Source: Qipengyuania citrea (lineage in GTDB: Bacteria; Pseudomonadota; Alphaproteobacteria; Sphingomonadales; Sphingomonadaceae). Taken from it: a DNA stretch of 64,000 nucleotides. The notes beneath the pieces were generated by a model, which was not told the DNA's origin, ran no database searches, and saw nothing but the letters and a program-made list of their open reading frames with translations. Below, piece after piece: positions 28,228 through 38,416 of this stretch (positions are counted from its first letter, which is position 1; every line of letters begins with the position of its first letter). A program made the position numbers and the translations under genes. The DNA lies in the NCBI RefSeq assembly GCF_009828015.1, contig NZ_WTYG01000001.1, positions 62,001-126,000 on the forward strand. The letters are read 5' to 3'.

Positions 28228-30459
28228 ATGAAAAAATGGCTGGGGCGCACGGGCATTGCGCTGCTCGTGCTGGTGCTTGCAATATTCATCGCGCTGGCGA
28301 CGTGGGAGCCCTTCTGGGCCAAGCGCGACGCCCTGGTGCTGGCCGACCGCACCTATACCGCAGAAATCATCCGCGACGAATTCGGCGTTCCGCACATCTA
28401 CGGAGATACCGACGCGGATGTCGCCTATGGCGTGGCCATCGCGCATTCGGAAGACGATTTCTCCACCCTGCAGGACGTCATCGCGATGAGCCGCGGGCGC
28501 TATGGCGCGATCGCCGGGCAGGACGGGGCGGCGTTCGACTATGCCTATCACCTGCTCGATGCGCGCGGCCTCGCGGAGCGCGACTATCCACAGTTGCCCG
28601 AAGACACGCGCGCGCTGTTCGACGCCTATGCTGCGGGCCTCAACGATTTCGCCGCCGCGCATCCGGGCGAGCGCAAGCTGGCCAATCTCTTCCCCGTAGA
28701 CGGCGTCGACGTGGCGGCCGGCTTCGCCCTGCGCCAGCCGTTCTTCTTCGGCCTCGGCAATGTCATCGAACCGCTGGTTTCGGGCACGCCGCTGAAGCGC
28801 GAACAGGGGCCGGCGATACCCGGTGCCGGGCAGCCCGCGCCCGGCGAGGATGCCGCGCCGATTGTTCGCACCAGCCATACGCCGCGCACCCGCAACCCCG
28901 CCCCGCTGCCCTACGCCGACGAGGCCGCGTTCTCGGGATCGAACGCCTTTGCCGTGACGCCCGAGAAATCGGGCGGCCCCACGACGCTGATTTCCAATTC
29001 GCACCAGCCCTGGCGCGGCGGCGTCGCATGGTACGAACTGGTCGTCGAAAGCGGCGAGGGCTGGCATTTCGCCGGAGCGAACTTCCCCGGCAGCCCCTTC
29101 CCCTTCTTGGGGCACAATGCCGACCTCGGGTGGACCAACACCGTCAACACGCCCGACATGGTCGATGTCTATCAGTTGGTGCTGGACGACAGCGGCACGC
29201 GCTACCGCCTCGACGGCGAATGGCGCGAGCTGGAACAGCGCACGGTAACGCTGCCGGTGCGTCTCGGCCCCGTGGTGCTGCCGATCCGCCGCGACATCTA
29301 CCGCAGCGCGCACGGCCCGGTGATCAAGAACGACAAGGGCGCTTTCGCCATCCGCTACGGCGGGATGGGCAATCTCGGCCAGCTGGATGCCTATTACCGG
29401 CTGAACAAGGCGGCATCGCTCGACGAATGGCAGGGCATCCTCGCGCGGATGGACATCCCCTCGACCAATTTCATCTATGCCGACAAGGCGGGCAATATCG
29501 CCAATATCTACAATGCCGCGATCCCCGCCCGCTCGGCCACCGTCGGCGGCGAACGGATCGACTGGCGCGGCATCCTGCCGGGCGACCGCAGCGACCTCAT
29601 CACCCGCGGATCGGTCAGCTACGACCAGTTGCCGCGCTATGTGAACCCCGCCAGCGGCTGGTTGGTGGAAGCCAACAACAACCCCTTCCTCGATGCGGGA
29701 GCGGGCAGCAATCTGTCGCCCGGGGACTTCCCGCCCGAACTCGGGATCGAGCTCAAAGACACCAATCGCGGTACGCGCGGGGCGAAGTTGATGGCCGAGG
29801 CCGAGGTGCTCGACCGCGCCGCGCTGGAGCGGATCAAATACGACACCGCCTATGAGAACAGCGGCTATATCGCCCAAATGCTGCGCGACGTCGCGGCGAT
29901 ACGGACCGATGATCCGGACCTGCTGGCTGCCCAGCGCCTGCTCGGCGAATGGGACCTGAACGCGGACAACATCGGCCGGGGCGACAGCCTCGCGCTGCTG
30001 ATGATCCGCCCCTTCATGGGGTCGAGCTACAGCAACGACCCCTGGCCCGATGCCGAAACGGAGCTGCAGCGCTCGGTGGACCACCTGCTGCGCCACTTCG
30101 GCCGCATCGACCCGCCGATGGGCGAGCTGCTGCGCCTGCGCCAGGGCGACGTCGACCTGCCTCTCGACGGCGGATCCGACACGCTGCGCGCCTCGACGCT
30201 GTGGGACATCGACGACGATGGACGCCTTTCGGTGCGGCATGGCGACAGCTTCATCCAGTGGGTCGAATGGATGCCCGGCGAGCGGGTCTCCTCGCGTTCG
30301 ATCCAGCCGTTCGGTTCGGCCACCACCCGGCCAGCTTCCCCGCATTATGCCGATCAGTCTACGCTGTTCGTCCAGCATCGCTTGAAGCCCGTCCACTTCT
30401 GGCGCGAGGACGTCCTGGCCAATGCGGCGTCGCGGAAAACCGTGACCAATCGCCGCTGA
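28228..30459 (+). CDS. Penicillin acylase family protein (AHL-acylase-like)
   Basis: A 743-residue Ntn-hydrolase precursor. An N-terminal membrane/signal segment (residues 8 to 25) directs it to the periplasm. TAEIIRDEFGVPHIYGDTDADVAYGVAIAHSEDDF is the alpha-chain start, and AFSGSNAFAV holds the autoprocessing site: Gly237/Ser238, with Ser238 becoming the N-terminal nucleophile of the beta chain, followed by Asn239. NSHQPW and GANFPGSPFPFLGHNADLGWTNT match the beta-chain core. The layout is that of acyl-homoserine lactone acylases (PvdQ/QuiP) and related amidases, so signal degradation or removal of acyl groups from amides is possible. Followed 50 bases later by an M16 peptidase. Confidence 0.88.
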   Translation: MKKWLGRTGIALLVLVLAIFIALATWEPFWAKRDALVLADRTYTAEIIRDEFGVPHIYGDTDADVAYGVAIAHSEDDFSTLQDVIAMSRGRYGAIAGQDGAAFDYAYHLLDARGLAERDYPQLPEDTRALFDAYAAGLNDFAAAHPGERKLANLFPVDGVDVAAGFALRQPFFFGLGNVIEPLVSGTPLKREQGPAIPGAGQPAPGEDAAPIVRTSHTPRTRNPAPLPYADEAAFSGSNAFAVTPEKSGGPTTLISNSHQPWRGGVAWYELVVESGEGWHFAGANFPGSPFPFLGHNADLGWTNTVNTPDMVDVYQLVLDDSGTRYRLDGEWRELEQRTVTLPVRLGPVVLPIRRDIYRSAHGPVIKNDKGAFAIRYGGMGNLGQLDAYYRLNKAASLDEWQGILARMDIPSTNFIYADKAGNIANIYNAAIPARSATVGGERIDWRGILPGDRSDLITRGSVSYDQLPRYVNPASGWLVEANNNPFLDAGAGSNLSPGDFPPELGIELKDTNRGTRGAKLMAEAEVLDRAALERIKYDTAYENSGYIAQMLRDVAAIRTDDPDLLAAQRLLGEWDLNADNIGRGDSLALLMIRPFMGSSYSNDPWPDAETELQRSVDHLLRHFGRIDPPMGELLRLRQGDVDLPLDGGSDTLRASTLWDIDDDGRLSVRHGDSFIQWVEWMPGERVSSRSIQPFGSATTRPASPHYADQSTLFVQHRLKPVHFWREDVLANAASRKTVTNRR

Positions 30460-30509
30460 CCCGTTAGCCTGCTCGCATTGACGAGATTTAAAAACCCGAT
30501 CGAGGTACC

Positions 30510-33374
30510 ATGCAAATCAAGCCCCTCCTCACTGTAAGCGCCCTCGCCCTCGCGCTGGGCACCGCGGCCCCAGCGATTGCCGCCACCGCGCAGGCCAATG
30601 CCCCCATTGCCGCAGCCGATACCGCCGCGCCCGCCGAACTGACCGCGCTGGTCGACCAGGTCGACATCCCGTTCGAGAAGTTCACGCTCGACAACGGGCT
30701 CGACGTCATCGTCCACACCGACCGCAAGGCTCCCATCGTGGCCGTCGCGGTGTGGTACAATGTCGGATCGAAGGACGAACCCGAAGGCAAGTCCGGCTTC
30801 GCGCACCTGTTCGAACATCTGATGTTCAACGGCAGCGAGAACGCACCGCAGGACTATTTCCAGTACCTGCAGGAAATGGGCGCGACCGATTACAACGGCA
30901 CGACCAATTTCGACCGCACCAATTATTTCCAGACCGTGCCCCGCCCCGCGCTCGAACGCGCGCTGTGGCTGGAAAGCGATCGCATGGGCTATCTGCTCGG
31001 CGCGGTCACGCAGCAGAAGCTCGAGAACCAGCGCGGCGTCGTGCAGAACGAGAAACGCCAGGGTGACAACCAGCCCGGCGGCCTCGTGTTCTACGAGATC
31101 GTCAAGGCGCTGTTCCCCGCGCCGCATCCCTACGACCACACGCCGATCGGCTCGATGGCCGACCTCGACAGCGCCAGCATGGACGACGTCCGCAGCTGGT
31201 TCCGCGACAAATACGGTCCCAACAACGCCACCGTGGTGCTGGCGGGCGACGTGTCGGCTGAAGAAGCGCGGCCGCTGGTCGAGAAATATTTCGGCCCGAT
31301 CGCGCGCGGCCCGGTCAACGACCCGGCCGACGCCGCCATCCCCGAGCTTGCCGAAGACGTCCGCACGGTAATGCGCGACCAGGTCGCAGCGGTCAGCATC
31401 GACAAGTACTGGACCGCACCGGGCATCACCGACCGCGAACTGACGGCGCTGACCGTGGGCGCGCAGATCCTTGGCGGGCTGTCGTCGAGCCGGCTCGACA
31501 ACACGCTGGTGCGCGACGAGCAGCTGGCGGTGAGCGTTTCGGCCGGCAACTACGCCTGGCAGCGCGTCGGCATCCTCAACGTCTCCGCGACCGCGCGTCC
31601 CGGCGTCGAGGAAGCCGAGGTCGAACGCCGGCTCAACGAACTGGTTGCCCAGTTCATCGCCGAAGGCCCGACCGAAGACGAAGTGCGCCGTGCGGCGACC
31701 AGCACGGTTGCCGACACGATCCGCGGGCTCGAACAGGTCGGCGGCTTCGGCGGCAAGGCCGTGACGCTGGCATCGGGCGAAGTGCTGGCCGACGATCCTG
31801 CCTTCTACGCCCGCCAGTTCGAAATCCTCGCCACGCTGACGCCCGCCGAAGTGCAGGCGGCCATGCAGCGCTGGCTGACGCGGCCGTCCTTCACGCTGGT
31901 GCTCGAACCGGGCGAGCGCGACGGGTCCTACGAAGAAGCGGCGAGCGTCGCCGAAACCGAGGCCGACGTGGAAGCTGGCGCGCCGGATGCCCTGACCGTG
32001 ACCGAAGTCCGCCCCGCGCCGCCGATCGAATCGGTTGCCGAGCTCGACTTCCCCGAGGTGCAGCACACCGCGCTGGCGAACGGCATGACGCTGCACTACG
32101 CGCAGCGCGACGCCATTCCCGCCACCTATGTCACGCTGTCCTTCGATGCCGGCAGCAGCGCCGATCCGGCGGACATGCGCGGGCTCGAAGGCCTCTCGCT
32201 CAGCCTGTTCGAGGAAGGCACCACCAGCATGAGCTCGCGCGAGATCGCCGAGACCAGCGAACGGCTGGGCGCGAACATCTCGCTCGGTGGTGGCGCCGAC
32301 CGGTCCAGCTTCACGCTGTCCGCATTGTCGGCCAATCTCGTCCCCTCGCTCGAACTGCTGTCCGACATGGTGCGCAACCCGGCGTTCGACCCGGCCGAAA
32401 TCGACCGGGTCCGCGCGCAGCGCATCACCAGCGTCGAACAGGAACTGCGCACGCCCGCGGCCATTGCCGCGCGCACTGCGGCACCGCTGATCTACGGCGC
32501 CGACAGCCCCTATGCCGGCCCCGACAGCGGGACCGTCGCATCGCTGACCGCGATCACGCGCGAGGACATTACCGCCTTCAAGGACCGCTGGATTCGCCCC
32601 GACAATGGCGAAATCTTCGTGGTGTCGGACCGGCCGCTGGCTGAAATCGTGGGTGCGCTGAACGGCGTGTTCGGCGACTGGGAAGCCCCCGCCGCGGCCA
32701 AGGGCACCAAGAGCTTCGCCGACGCGCCCGAGGCAGCCACCGAAAGCCGGATCGTGCTGGTCCACCGGCCCAATTCGCCGCAGAGCTATATCTATGGCGG
32801 GCAGCTGACCCCGGTCGATCCGCGCGGCGAGACCTATGTCGATTTCCTCAACGCCAACAATGCGCTGGGCGGCAACTTCCTCGCCCGGCTCAACATGAAC
32901 CTGCGCGAGACCAAGGGCTGGAGCTACGGTGTGCGCGGCGCCCCGCTGACCAATGAGAACGCGGTCGCCTATACCGTGCGCGCGCCCGTCCAGGCCGACC
33001 GCACCGGCGATGCGCTGGCCGAACTGATCCGCGAAACCGGCGAATTCCTCGATACGCGCGGCGTCACCGACGAGGAGCTGACCCGGATCGTCACGGCCGA
33101 GATCGGCGAACTGCCCGGCCAGTTCGAAACCTCGGGCGCGATCCTCGGCGCGATGCAGTCCAATGCGCTCTACGGGCGGCCCGACGATTACTACGAAGTG
33201 ATCGCCGATCGTTTCCGCGCGCAAACCACCGACAGCCTCGATGCCGCAGCCCGCGCAGCGATCGACCCCGACCGTTTCGTCTGGGTCGTGGTGGGCGATG
33301 CAACGGTCGTCGAACCGCAACTCGAACAGCTCGGCCTGGCAGTCGAACGCATCGAAATGGCGGGAACCGACTAA
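30510..33374 (+). CDS. M16 family zinc metallopeptidase (two-domain, 954 aa)
   Basis: A periplasmic M16 peptidase of pitrilysin type. The signal peptide is MQIKPLLTVSALALALGTAAPAIA. The inverted zinc motif HLFEH lies at residues 99 to 103 in SGFAHLFEHLMFNGS, with the third ligand Glu further on in VVQNEKRQ. The second half (from about residue 510) repeats the fold: VQHTALANGMTLHYAQRDAIPATYVTLSFDAG, without a zinc motif, as usual for a fused two-domain member. These enzymes degrade peptides enclosed in the clamshell cavity. Probably cotranscribed with the upstream acylase. Confidence 0.93.
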   Translation: MQIKPLLTVSALALALGTAAPAIAATAQANAPIAAADTAAPAELTALVDQVDIPFEKFTLDNGLDVIVHTDRKAPIVAVAVWYNVGSKDEPEGKSGFAHLFEHLMFNGSENAPQDYFQYLQEMGATDYNGTTNFDRTNYFQTVPRPALERALWLESDRMGYLLGAVTQQKLENQRGVVQNEKRQGDNQPGGLVFYEIVKALFPAPHPYDHTPIGSMADLDSASMDDVRSWFRDKYGPNNATVVLAGDVSAEEARPLVEKYFGPIARGPVNDPADAAIPELAEDVRTVMRDQVAAVSIDKYWTAPGITDRELTALTVGAQILGGLSSSRLDNTLVRDEQLAVSVSAGNYAWQRVGILNVSATARPGVEEAEVERRLNELVAQFIAEGPTEDEVRRAATSTVADTIRGLEQVGGFGGKAVTLASGEVLADDPAFYARQFEILATLTPAEVQAAMQRWLTRPSFTLVLEPGERDGSYEEAASVAETEADVEAGAPDALTVTEVRPAPPIESVAELDFPEVQHTALANGMTLHYAQRDAIPATYVTLSFDAGSSADPADMRGLEGLSLSLFEEGTTSMSSREIAETSERLGANISLGGGADRSSFTLSALSANLVPSLELLSDMVRNPAFDPAEIDRVRAQRITSVEQELRTPAAIAARTAAPLIYGADSPYAGPDSGTVASLTAITREDITAFKDRWIRPDNGEIFVVSDRPLAEIVGALNGVFGDWEAPAAAKGTKSFADAPEAATESRIVLVHRPNSPQSYIYGGQLTPVDPRGETYVDFLNANNALGGNFLARLNMNLRETKGWSYGVRGAPLTNENAVAYTVRAPVQADRTGDALAELIRETGEFLDTRGVTDEELTRIVTAEIGELPGQFETSGAILGAMQSNALYGRPDDYYEVIADRFRAQTTDSLDAAARAAIDPDRFVWVVVGDATVVEPQLEQLGLAVERIEMAGTD

Positions 33375-33442
33375 TTGACATTCGTGTCAGCAGGCCCGAT
33401 TGAAATGGGACTTTGAACCCCCAAGCGAAGAGAGGAATTTCC

Positions 33443-33748
33443 ATGTCCGTAGCAGGTACCTACGATACCGTCGTGAAGAGCCCGATGGGCGACCAGAAGG
33501 GCACGCTGACGGTCGTGCCGAGCGACGACGGCAACAGCTTCACCGGCTCGATGGCCGGTGGCATGGGCTCGATGGACATCACTGACGGCACGATCGAAGG
33601 CGATACGCTCAAGTGGAAGATGGACATGACCGTCCCCATGCCGATGACGCTCAACTGCACCGCCACCGTCAATGGCGACCAGATGACCGGCACCGTCAAT
33701 GCGGGTGCTTTCGGCGACATGCCGCTGACCGGCGAACGCCAGGGCTGA
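33443..33748 (+). CDS. Small conserved protein, beta-rich (101 aa)
   Basis: A 101-residue protein without signal peptide, MSVAGTYDTVVKSPMGDQKG then a run of short strands (TLTVVP, FTGSMAGGMGSMDITDGTIEGDTLKWKMDM) and GTVNAGAFGDMPLTGER. The pattern, a lipocalin-like or beta-sandwich single domain with SPMGDQKG and GDxxTGxxxxGxFGDMPLTG, is found as a stand-alone protein or C-terminal domain in sphingomonads; function not known. AGAGGA lies 6 bases before the ATG. It follows the M16 gene by 68 bases and is closed by a strong terminator. Confidence 0.8.
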   Translation: MSVAGTYDTVVKSPMGDQKGTLTVVPSDDGNSFTGSMAGGMGSMDITDGTIEGDTLKWKMDMTVPMPMTLNCTATVNGDQMTGTVNAGAFGDMPLTGERQG

Positions 33749-33770
33749 TCGGCCCGGTCCGTGACGCGAG

Positions 33771-33804
33771 GGGCGTCGGGAGCGATCCCGGCGCCCTTTT
33801 CTTT
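33771..33804 (+). terminator. Intrinsic terminator
   Basis: An 11-bp stem (GGGCGTCGGGA paired with TCCCGGCGCCC, one G-U pair) with loop GCGA is followed by TTTTCTTT, 22 bases after the small-protein stop codon. Clear Rho-independent terminator. Confidence 0.88.
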
Positions 33805-33864
33805 GGCATGCTTGAGCCAGTGGACGGAACTTCCACCCGGACCGGGGCTTGGAAGAAGGACAGC

Positions 33865-35205
33865 ATGGACGACAGCGACCCTCCCAAGCCGCGGCACCGC
33901 GCGATTCCCAGCAGCCGCGCGGCGCGGCTGGGCACCTTCGGGCGGCTCGCCGGCGGGGTTGCCGGGGGCATGCTGGGCGAAGGCGCCCGGCGGCTGGCCC
34001 GCGGCGAGCGCCCGCGGATGCGCGACCTGCTGCTGACCCCGGGCAATGTCGGCCGCCTGGCCGATCGCCTGTCGCACCTGCGCGGTGCGGCGATGAAGCT
34101 CGGCCAGATGATCTCGATGGATGCGGGCGACATGCTGCCCGCCGAACTCACTGCCATTCTCGCGCAATTGCGTTCGCAGGCCTATCGCATGCCGCCGCAG
34201 CAATTGCGCAGCGTGCTCGACGCGGAATGGGGGCCCGACTGGCGGCGCCGCTTCGCGCGCTTCAACGCCACCCCGATTGCCGCGGCATCGATCGGGCAGG
34301 TGCACCGCGCGGCACTGTCCGACGGGCGCGAAGTGGCAATCAAGGTCCAGTATCCCGGCATTCGCGAAAGCATCGATTCCGATGTCGACAATGTCGCGAC
34401 CCTGCTGCGCGTATCGGGCGTCCTCCCGCGCGAGCTCGACCTTGCGCCGTTGCTGGGCGAAGCCAAGCGGCAGTTGCACGAGGAAGCCGATTACGAACGC
34501 GAAGCGGCGCAGATGACGCGCTTTGCCGACTGGCTGGACGGACACCCCGACTACATCGTCCCGCGCCCGCTGCACGAACTGACCACCGCACGCGTGCTGG
34601 CGATGGATTTCATCGACGGCCAGCCGATCGAGGCGCTGGGCGAAGCGCCGCAGGAGACGCGCGATGCGGCGATGCGCGACCTGATCGCGCTGGTGCTGCG
34701 CGAGTTGTTCGAATTCGGCGCGATGCAGACCGATCCCAATTTCGCCAACTACCGCTTCCAGCCCGACACCGGGCGCTTGGTGTTGCTCGATTTCGGGGCG
34801 ACGCGCGATGTCGATCCCGCGACCGCCGAAGGCTATCGCACGCTGCTTGCCGCCGGGCTCGCAGGCGACCGCGACGCGGTGCGCGAAGCTGCGCAGGCAG
34901 CGGGCTTCCTGGGCGAGGCAGCCATTGCCCGTCACCGCCCGCTGGTCGACCGGATGATCGACATCGTGGTGACCGAGATGAACCGGCCCGGCCCGTTCGA
35001 CTTCGGCGATCGCGGCTTCATCGAGGTGCTGCGCGAACAGGGGATGGAAATGGCCGCCGACCGGTCGACCTGGCACATCCCCCCGGTCGAGACGCTGTTC
35101 GTCCAGCGCAAGATCAGCGGCACCGCGCTGCTCGCGGCGCGGCTCGCAGCGCGGGTCGACGTGCGCGAACTGGTACGCCCCTACCTTGCAGGTGGCAGCG
35201 CCTGA
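33865..35205 (+). CDS. ABC1/UbiB-like atypical kinase
   Basis: A 446-residue ABC1 family protein, an atypical kinase/ATPase group linked to ubiquinone synthesis and lipid homeostasis. The family KxGQ motif is AAMKLGQMISMD (Lys78, Gln81). Next come the Ala-rich nucleotide loop, ATPIAAASIGQVHRA, Lys in VAIKVQYPG, a degenerate catalytic-loop segment TDPNFANYRF in place of DPHPGN, and LLDFGATRD. ATG 33865 is preceded by GAAGGA; the frame is open upstream through the terminator. No membrane helices are evident at the C-terminus, unlike UbiB itself, so a different ABC1 subgroup is likely. Confidence 0.9.
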   Translation: MDDSDPPKPRHRAIPSSRAARLGTFGRLAGGVAGGMLGEGARRLARGERPRMRDLLLTPGNVGRLADRLSHLRGAAMKLGQMISMDAGDMLPAELTAILAQLRSQAYRMPPQQLRSVLDAEWGPDWRRRFARFNATPIAAASIGQVHRAALSDGREVAIKVQYPGIRESIDSDVDNVATLLRVSGVLPRELDLAPLLGEAKRQLHEEADYEREAAQMTRFADWLDGHPDYIVPRPLHELTTARVLAMDFIDGQPIEALGEAPQETRDAAMRDLIALVLRELFEFGAMQTDPNFANYRFQPDTGRLVLLDFGATRDVDPATAEGYRTLLAAGLAGDRDAVREAAQAAGFLGEAAIARHRPLVDRMIDIVVTEMNRPGPFDFGDRGFIEVLREQGMEMAADRSTWHIPPVETLFVQRKISGTALLAARLAARVDVRELVRPYLAGGSA

Positions 35206-35212
35206 CGAAATT

Positions 35213-35238
35213 GGGCTGCCGGATCGCTCCGACAGCCC
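35213..35238. terminator. Hairpin between convergent ABC1 kinase and gatB
   Basis: GGGCTGCCGGA and TCCGACAGCCC, with one mismatch, around a TCGC loop, 8 bases after the kinase stop. No T run follows, so it is a weak terminator candidate or an mRNA 3'-end stabiliser. Confidence 0.4.
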
Positions 35239-35303
35239 GTGTTCGTGACTGCGGCCCGGCCTAGCGGACCCCGGGCATTGCCTTGGTCAGGCGCCGGGAC
35301 GGT

Positions 35304-36800
35304 TCAGCCAAGCTTGTCCTTGAGGATCTGGTTGACCACCGCGGGATTGGCCTTGCCCTGCATCGCCTTCATCGTCTGGCCGACGAAGAAACCGAACAGC
35401 TTGTCCTTGCCGCCTCGATATTGTTCGACCTTGTCCTCATTGTTGGCGAGGATCTCCTCGATGGCGGCCTCGATCGCCCCCGTATCGGAGACCTGCTTGA
35501 GGCCCTTTTCATCGGCGATCGTCTCGGGCTCGCCGCCGTCCTTGAGGACGATTTCGTAGATTTCCTTGGCCTGTCCGCCGGAAATCTCGCCCTTGTCCTG
35601 CATCGCCAGGATGCTGGCCTGCGCTGCGGCAGTGGCATTGGCCATGTCGGCTTCATCGCCCAGCGACTTGACCACGCCCGGCGCGACCGAAAGCGCCCAG
35701 TTGGCGACCTGCGTGGCGACCTTGGCTTCGCTCTTGCCGATCTTGGCAGCGGTCGCCGCAAGCAGCGTTTCGAACCGTGCGAAGGTTTCCACCTCGGCTG
35801 TGAGTTCGCGCGCATTGTAAGGCGTCAGGCCCAGTTCGCTTTCGTACCGCTTGCGCTTGGCGTCGGGCAGTTCGGGCAGCGAGGCGCGGCATTCCTCGAG
35901 GAAGCTGTCCTCCAGTTCGAGCGGGAGCAGGTCCGGATCGGGGAAATAGCGGTAGTCATGCGCATCTTCCTTGCTGCGCATGGTCCGGGTGGTGCCGGTG
36001 CCGGGATCGAACAGCCGCGTTTCCTGGTCCACGCTGCCGCCATTCTCGATCACGTCGACCTGGCGGTTGGCTTCATATTCGATGACCTGCATCACGAAGC
36101 GCACCGAGTTGACGTTCTTCGTCTCGGTCCGGGTGCCCAGCTCGCCGCCGGGCTTGCGCACGCTGACATTGACGTCGGCGCGCATCGAGCCCTCTTCCAT
36201 ATTGCCGTCGCACGAGCCGACATAGCGCAGGATCGAACGCAGCTTGCGGACATAGGCGCCCGCTTCGGCGGGGCTGCGCATGTCGGGCATCGAGACGATT
36301 TCCATCAGCGCCACGCCGCTGCGGTTGAGATCGACATAGGACATGGTCGGATGCTGGTCGTGCATCAGCTTGCCCGCATCCTGTTCGACATGGATCCGTT
36401 CGATCCCGATGACCTTGTCCTCGGGAATGCCGGCCTTCTCGTCGGCATCGATCAGCAGCTGCCCTTCACCCACCAGCGGGTGGTAGAGCTGGCTGATCTG
36501 GTAGCCCTGCGGCAAATCGGCATAGAAGTAGTTCTTGCGGTCGAACCGCGACCACCGGTTGATCTGCGCCTCGATCGCCATGCCGGTGCGCACCGCCTGG
36601 CGGATGCACTCGCGATTGGGCACGGGCAGCATGCCGGGCATTGCCGCATCGACGAGGCTGACCTGCGTATTGGGCTCGGCACCGAAGGCAGTCGACGCGC
36701 CGCTGAACAGCTTGGCGTTGGAGGTGACCTGCGCATGGACCTCGAGGCCGATCACGACCTCCCATTCGCCCGTTGCGCCCTGGATGCGGTAGTTACTCAT
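35304..36800 (-). CDS. gatB: Aspartyl/glutamyl-tRNA amidotransferase subunit B
   Basis: Kinase subunit of GatCAB, which converts misacylated Glu-tRNA(Gln) or Asp-tRNA(Asn) to the amide form. The 498 residues start [24 protein letters not shown], the family opening, and include [20 protein letters not shown] and [15 protein letters not shown], the GatB signature region, with the YqeY-like tail at the C-terminus. A GTG start 24 bases upstream is possible, but the ATG at 36800 fits the family length. It overlaps the preceding 48-residue ORF by 8 bp. Confidence 0.97.
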   Translation of the reverse strand: MSNYRIQGATGEWEVVIGLEVHAQVTSNAKLFSGASTAFGAEPNTQVSLVDAAMPGMLPVPNRECIRQAVRTGMAIEAQINRWSRFDRKNYFYADLPQGYQISQLYHPLVGEGQLLIDADEKAGIPEDKVIGIERIHVEQDAGKLMHDQHPTMSYVDLNRSGVALMEIVSMPDMRSPAEAGAYVRKLRSILRYVGSCDGNMEEGSMRADVNVSVRKPGGELGTRTETKNVNSVRFVMQVIEYEANRQVDVIENGGSVDQETRLFDPGTGTTRTMRSKEDAHDYRYFPDPDLLPLELEDSFLEECRASLPELPDAKRKRYESELGLTPYNARELTAEVETFARFETLLAATAAKIGKSEAKVATQVANWALSVAPGVVKSLGDEADMANATAAAQASILAMQDKGEISGGQAKEIYEIVLKDGGEPETIADEKGLKQVSDTGAIEAAIEEILANNEDKVEQYRGGKDKLFGFFVGQTMKAMQGKANPAVVNQILKDKLG

Positions 36801-36939
36801 CGTCTTTCGGCTTTCCATTGTCACTCTTGAACCGCGCCTCGCCGTGGTTGATCCGCTTGGACAGGATCGCGGGCAGCGCCATCACGCCCAGCACCGCCAC
36901 CGCGGCGACCAGCGTGAAGATGGCCTCGTTCACCACCAT
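36793..36939 (-). CDS. 48-aa single-pass membrane mini protein between gatA and gatB
   Basis: An ORF of 48 codons starting [28 protein letters not shown] in two blocks and ending in a charged, hydrophilic tail rich in Lys and Asp. Its ATG overlaps the last codons of gatA by 10 bp, and its stop overlaps the gatB start by 8 bp (ATGAGTAA), a nested arrangement typical of translational coupling. One membrane helix (residues 6 to 26) is evident. The frame has normal codon use for the genome (GC at third positions). No family recognised and no clear separate ribosome binding site. It fills the 129 bases that would otherwise be a gap inside gatCAB. Confidence 0.65.
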   Translation of the reverse strand: MVVNEAIFTLVAAVAVLGVMALPAILSKRINHGEARFKSDNGKPKDDE

Positions 36940-38411
36940 TTGTCCGGCTGCGCGTCGAACCCGGCGCGCTGCTGGATCGCGAGGCCGGTGTTGAGCACAC
37001 CCTGTTCGTCGAAGGGCTTGCCCACGATCTGCAGCCCGAGCGGCAGACCGTCGTCATTGACCATGGCGGGTACGCTCATCGCGGGCAGGCCGGCCAGCGA
37101 TGCCGGCACGGCGAAGACATCGTTGAGATACATCGTCAGCGGGTCTTCATTGAGCGAACCCAGCGGGAAGCTGGCGGTCGGCGTGGTCGGCGCGAGGATC
37201 GCGTCGCACTGGCCGAACGCCTGCTCGAAGTCCTGACTCACCAGCGTGCGGATCTTCTGCGCCTGCGTGTAATAGGCATCGTAGAAGCCGGCGCTCAGCA
37301 CATAGGTGCCGATCAGGATACGGCGCTTGACCTCGTCGCCGAACCCGGCGGCGCGGGTGGCGGCATACATGTCCTGCAGGCCCGCCCCGTCAGGCAGGTC
37401 GCGCAGGCCGTAGCGCACGCCGTCATAGCGCGCGAGATTGCTCGAGGCCTCGGCAGGCGCGACAATGTAATATGCGGGCAGCGCGTATTTGGTATGCGGC
37501 AGCGAGATATCGACGATCTCGGCGCCCGCATCGCGCAGCCATTCCTTGCCCTGTTCCCAGCTCTTGAGAATGGCCTCGTCGGTGCCGTCCATCCGGTATT
37601 CCTTCGGGATACCGATCTTCTTGCCCTTGAGGTCTGCCGACAGGCCCGCTTCCCACTGCGGCACGTCCAGCTTGAGGCTGGTCGCGTCCTTGGGATCGAA
37701 ACCGGCCATGGCCTCGAGCATGATCGCGCAGTCTTCGACACTGCGTGCCATCGGGCCCGCCTGGTCGAGACTGGAGGCGAAGGCGACGACGCCCCAGCGG
37801 CTGCAGCGGCCATAGGTCGGCTTGATCCCGCAGATACCGGTGAAGGCGGCGGGCTGGCGGATCGAACCGCCGGTATCGGTGCCGGTGGCAGCGGGCGCGA
37901 TCCGCGCGGCGACCGCGCTGGACGAACCGCCCGACGAACCGCCCGGGCTCATTGCGGCATTGGTGCCGTTCTTCTTCCACGGCGAGGAGACATTGCCGAA
38001 ATAGCTGGTCTCGTTCGAGGAACCCATCGCGAACTGGTCGAGATTGAGCTTGCCCAGCATGCCCGCACCCGCATCCCACAGCTTCTGGCTGACAGTGCTT
38101 TCGTACTGCGGCGTGAAGCCTTCGAGAATATGGCTCGCAGCGGTGGTCTGCACGCCCCTCGTGGCGAACAGGTCCTTCATGCCGATCGGCACGCCGCCCA
38201 TGATGCCCAGATCCTCGCCCCTGGCGCGCTTGGCATCGGCGGCATCAGCCGCCGCCAGCGCATGGTCCGGCGTGGTCACGATGAAGGCATTGAGGTCGGC
38301 CGCTTCGGCCACGGCGGCGTTGAAGGCTTCCGCCACTTCGCGCGCGGTGAAGCTGCCGCCCGCCACGCCATCGCGGATCGCCTTGACGCCGAGATCGGTC
38401 AATTCGCTCAT
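36930..38411 (-). CDS. gatA: Aspartyl/glutamyl-tRNA amidotransferase subunit A
   Basis: Glutaminase/amidase subunit of GatCAB, supplying ammonia from Gln. The 493-residue protein has the amidase signature: Lys79 in PIGMKDLF, Ser159 in SPGGSSGGS and Ser183 in [12 protein letters not shown] form the Ser-cisSer-Lys triad. Also seen are [24 protein letters not shown] and the C-terminal substrate-channel residues. Starts 145 bases after gatC with a palindromic repeat between them. Confidence 0.98.
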   Translation of the reverse strand: MSELTDLGVKAIRDGVAGGSFTAREVAEAFNAAVAEAADLNAFIVTTPDHALAAADAADAKRARGEDLGIMGGVPIGMKDLFATRGVQTTAASHILEGFTPQYESTVSQKLWDAGAGMLGKLNLDQFAMGSSNETSYFGNVSSPWKKNGTNAAMSPGGSSGGSSSAVAARIAPAATGTDTGGSIRQPAAFTGICGIKPTYGRCSRWGVVAFASSLDQAGPMARSVEDCAIMLEAMAGFDPKDATSLKLDVPQWEAGLSADLKGKKIGIPKEYRMDGTDEAILKSWEQGKEWLRDAGAEIVDISLPHTKYALPAYYIVAPAEASSNLARYDGVRYGLRDLPDGAGLQDMYAATRAAGFGDEVKRRILIGTYVLSAGFYDAYYTQAQKIRTLVSQDFEQAFGQCDAILAPTTPTASFPLGSLNEDPLTMYLNDVFAVPASLAGLPAMSVPAMVNDDGLPLGLQIVGKPFDEQGVLNTGLAIQQRAGFDAQPDKWW

Positions 38412-38416
38412 GCCTC

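Noticed and set aside
30354-33320. Long antisense frame opposite the M16 peptidase
   Set aside because: Same shadow effect; composition is biased and the peptidase on the plus strand has intact motifs.
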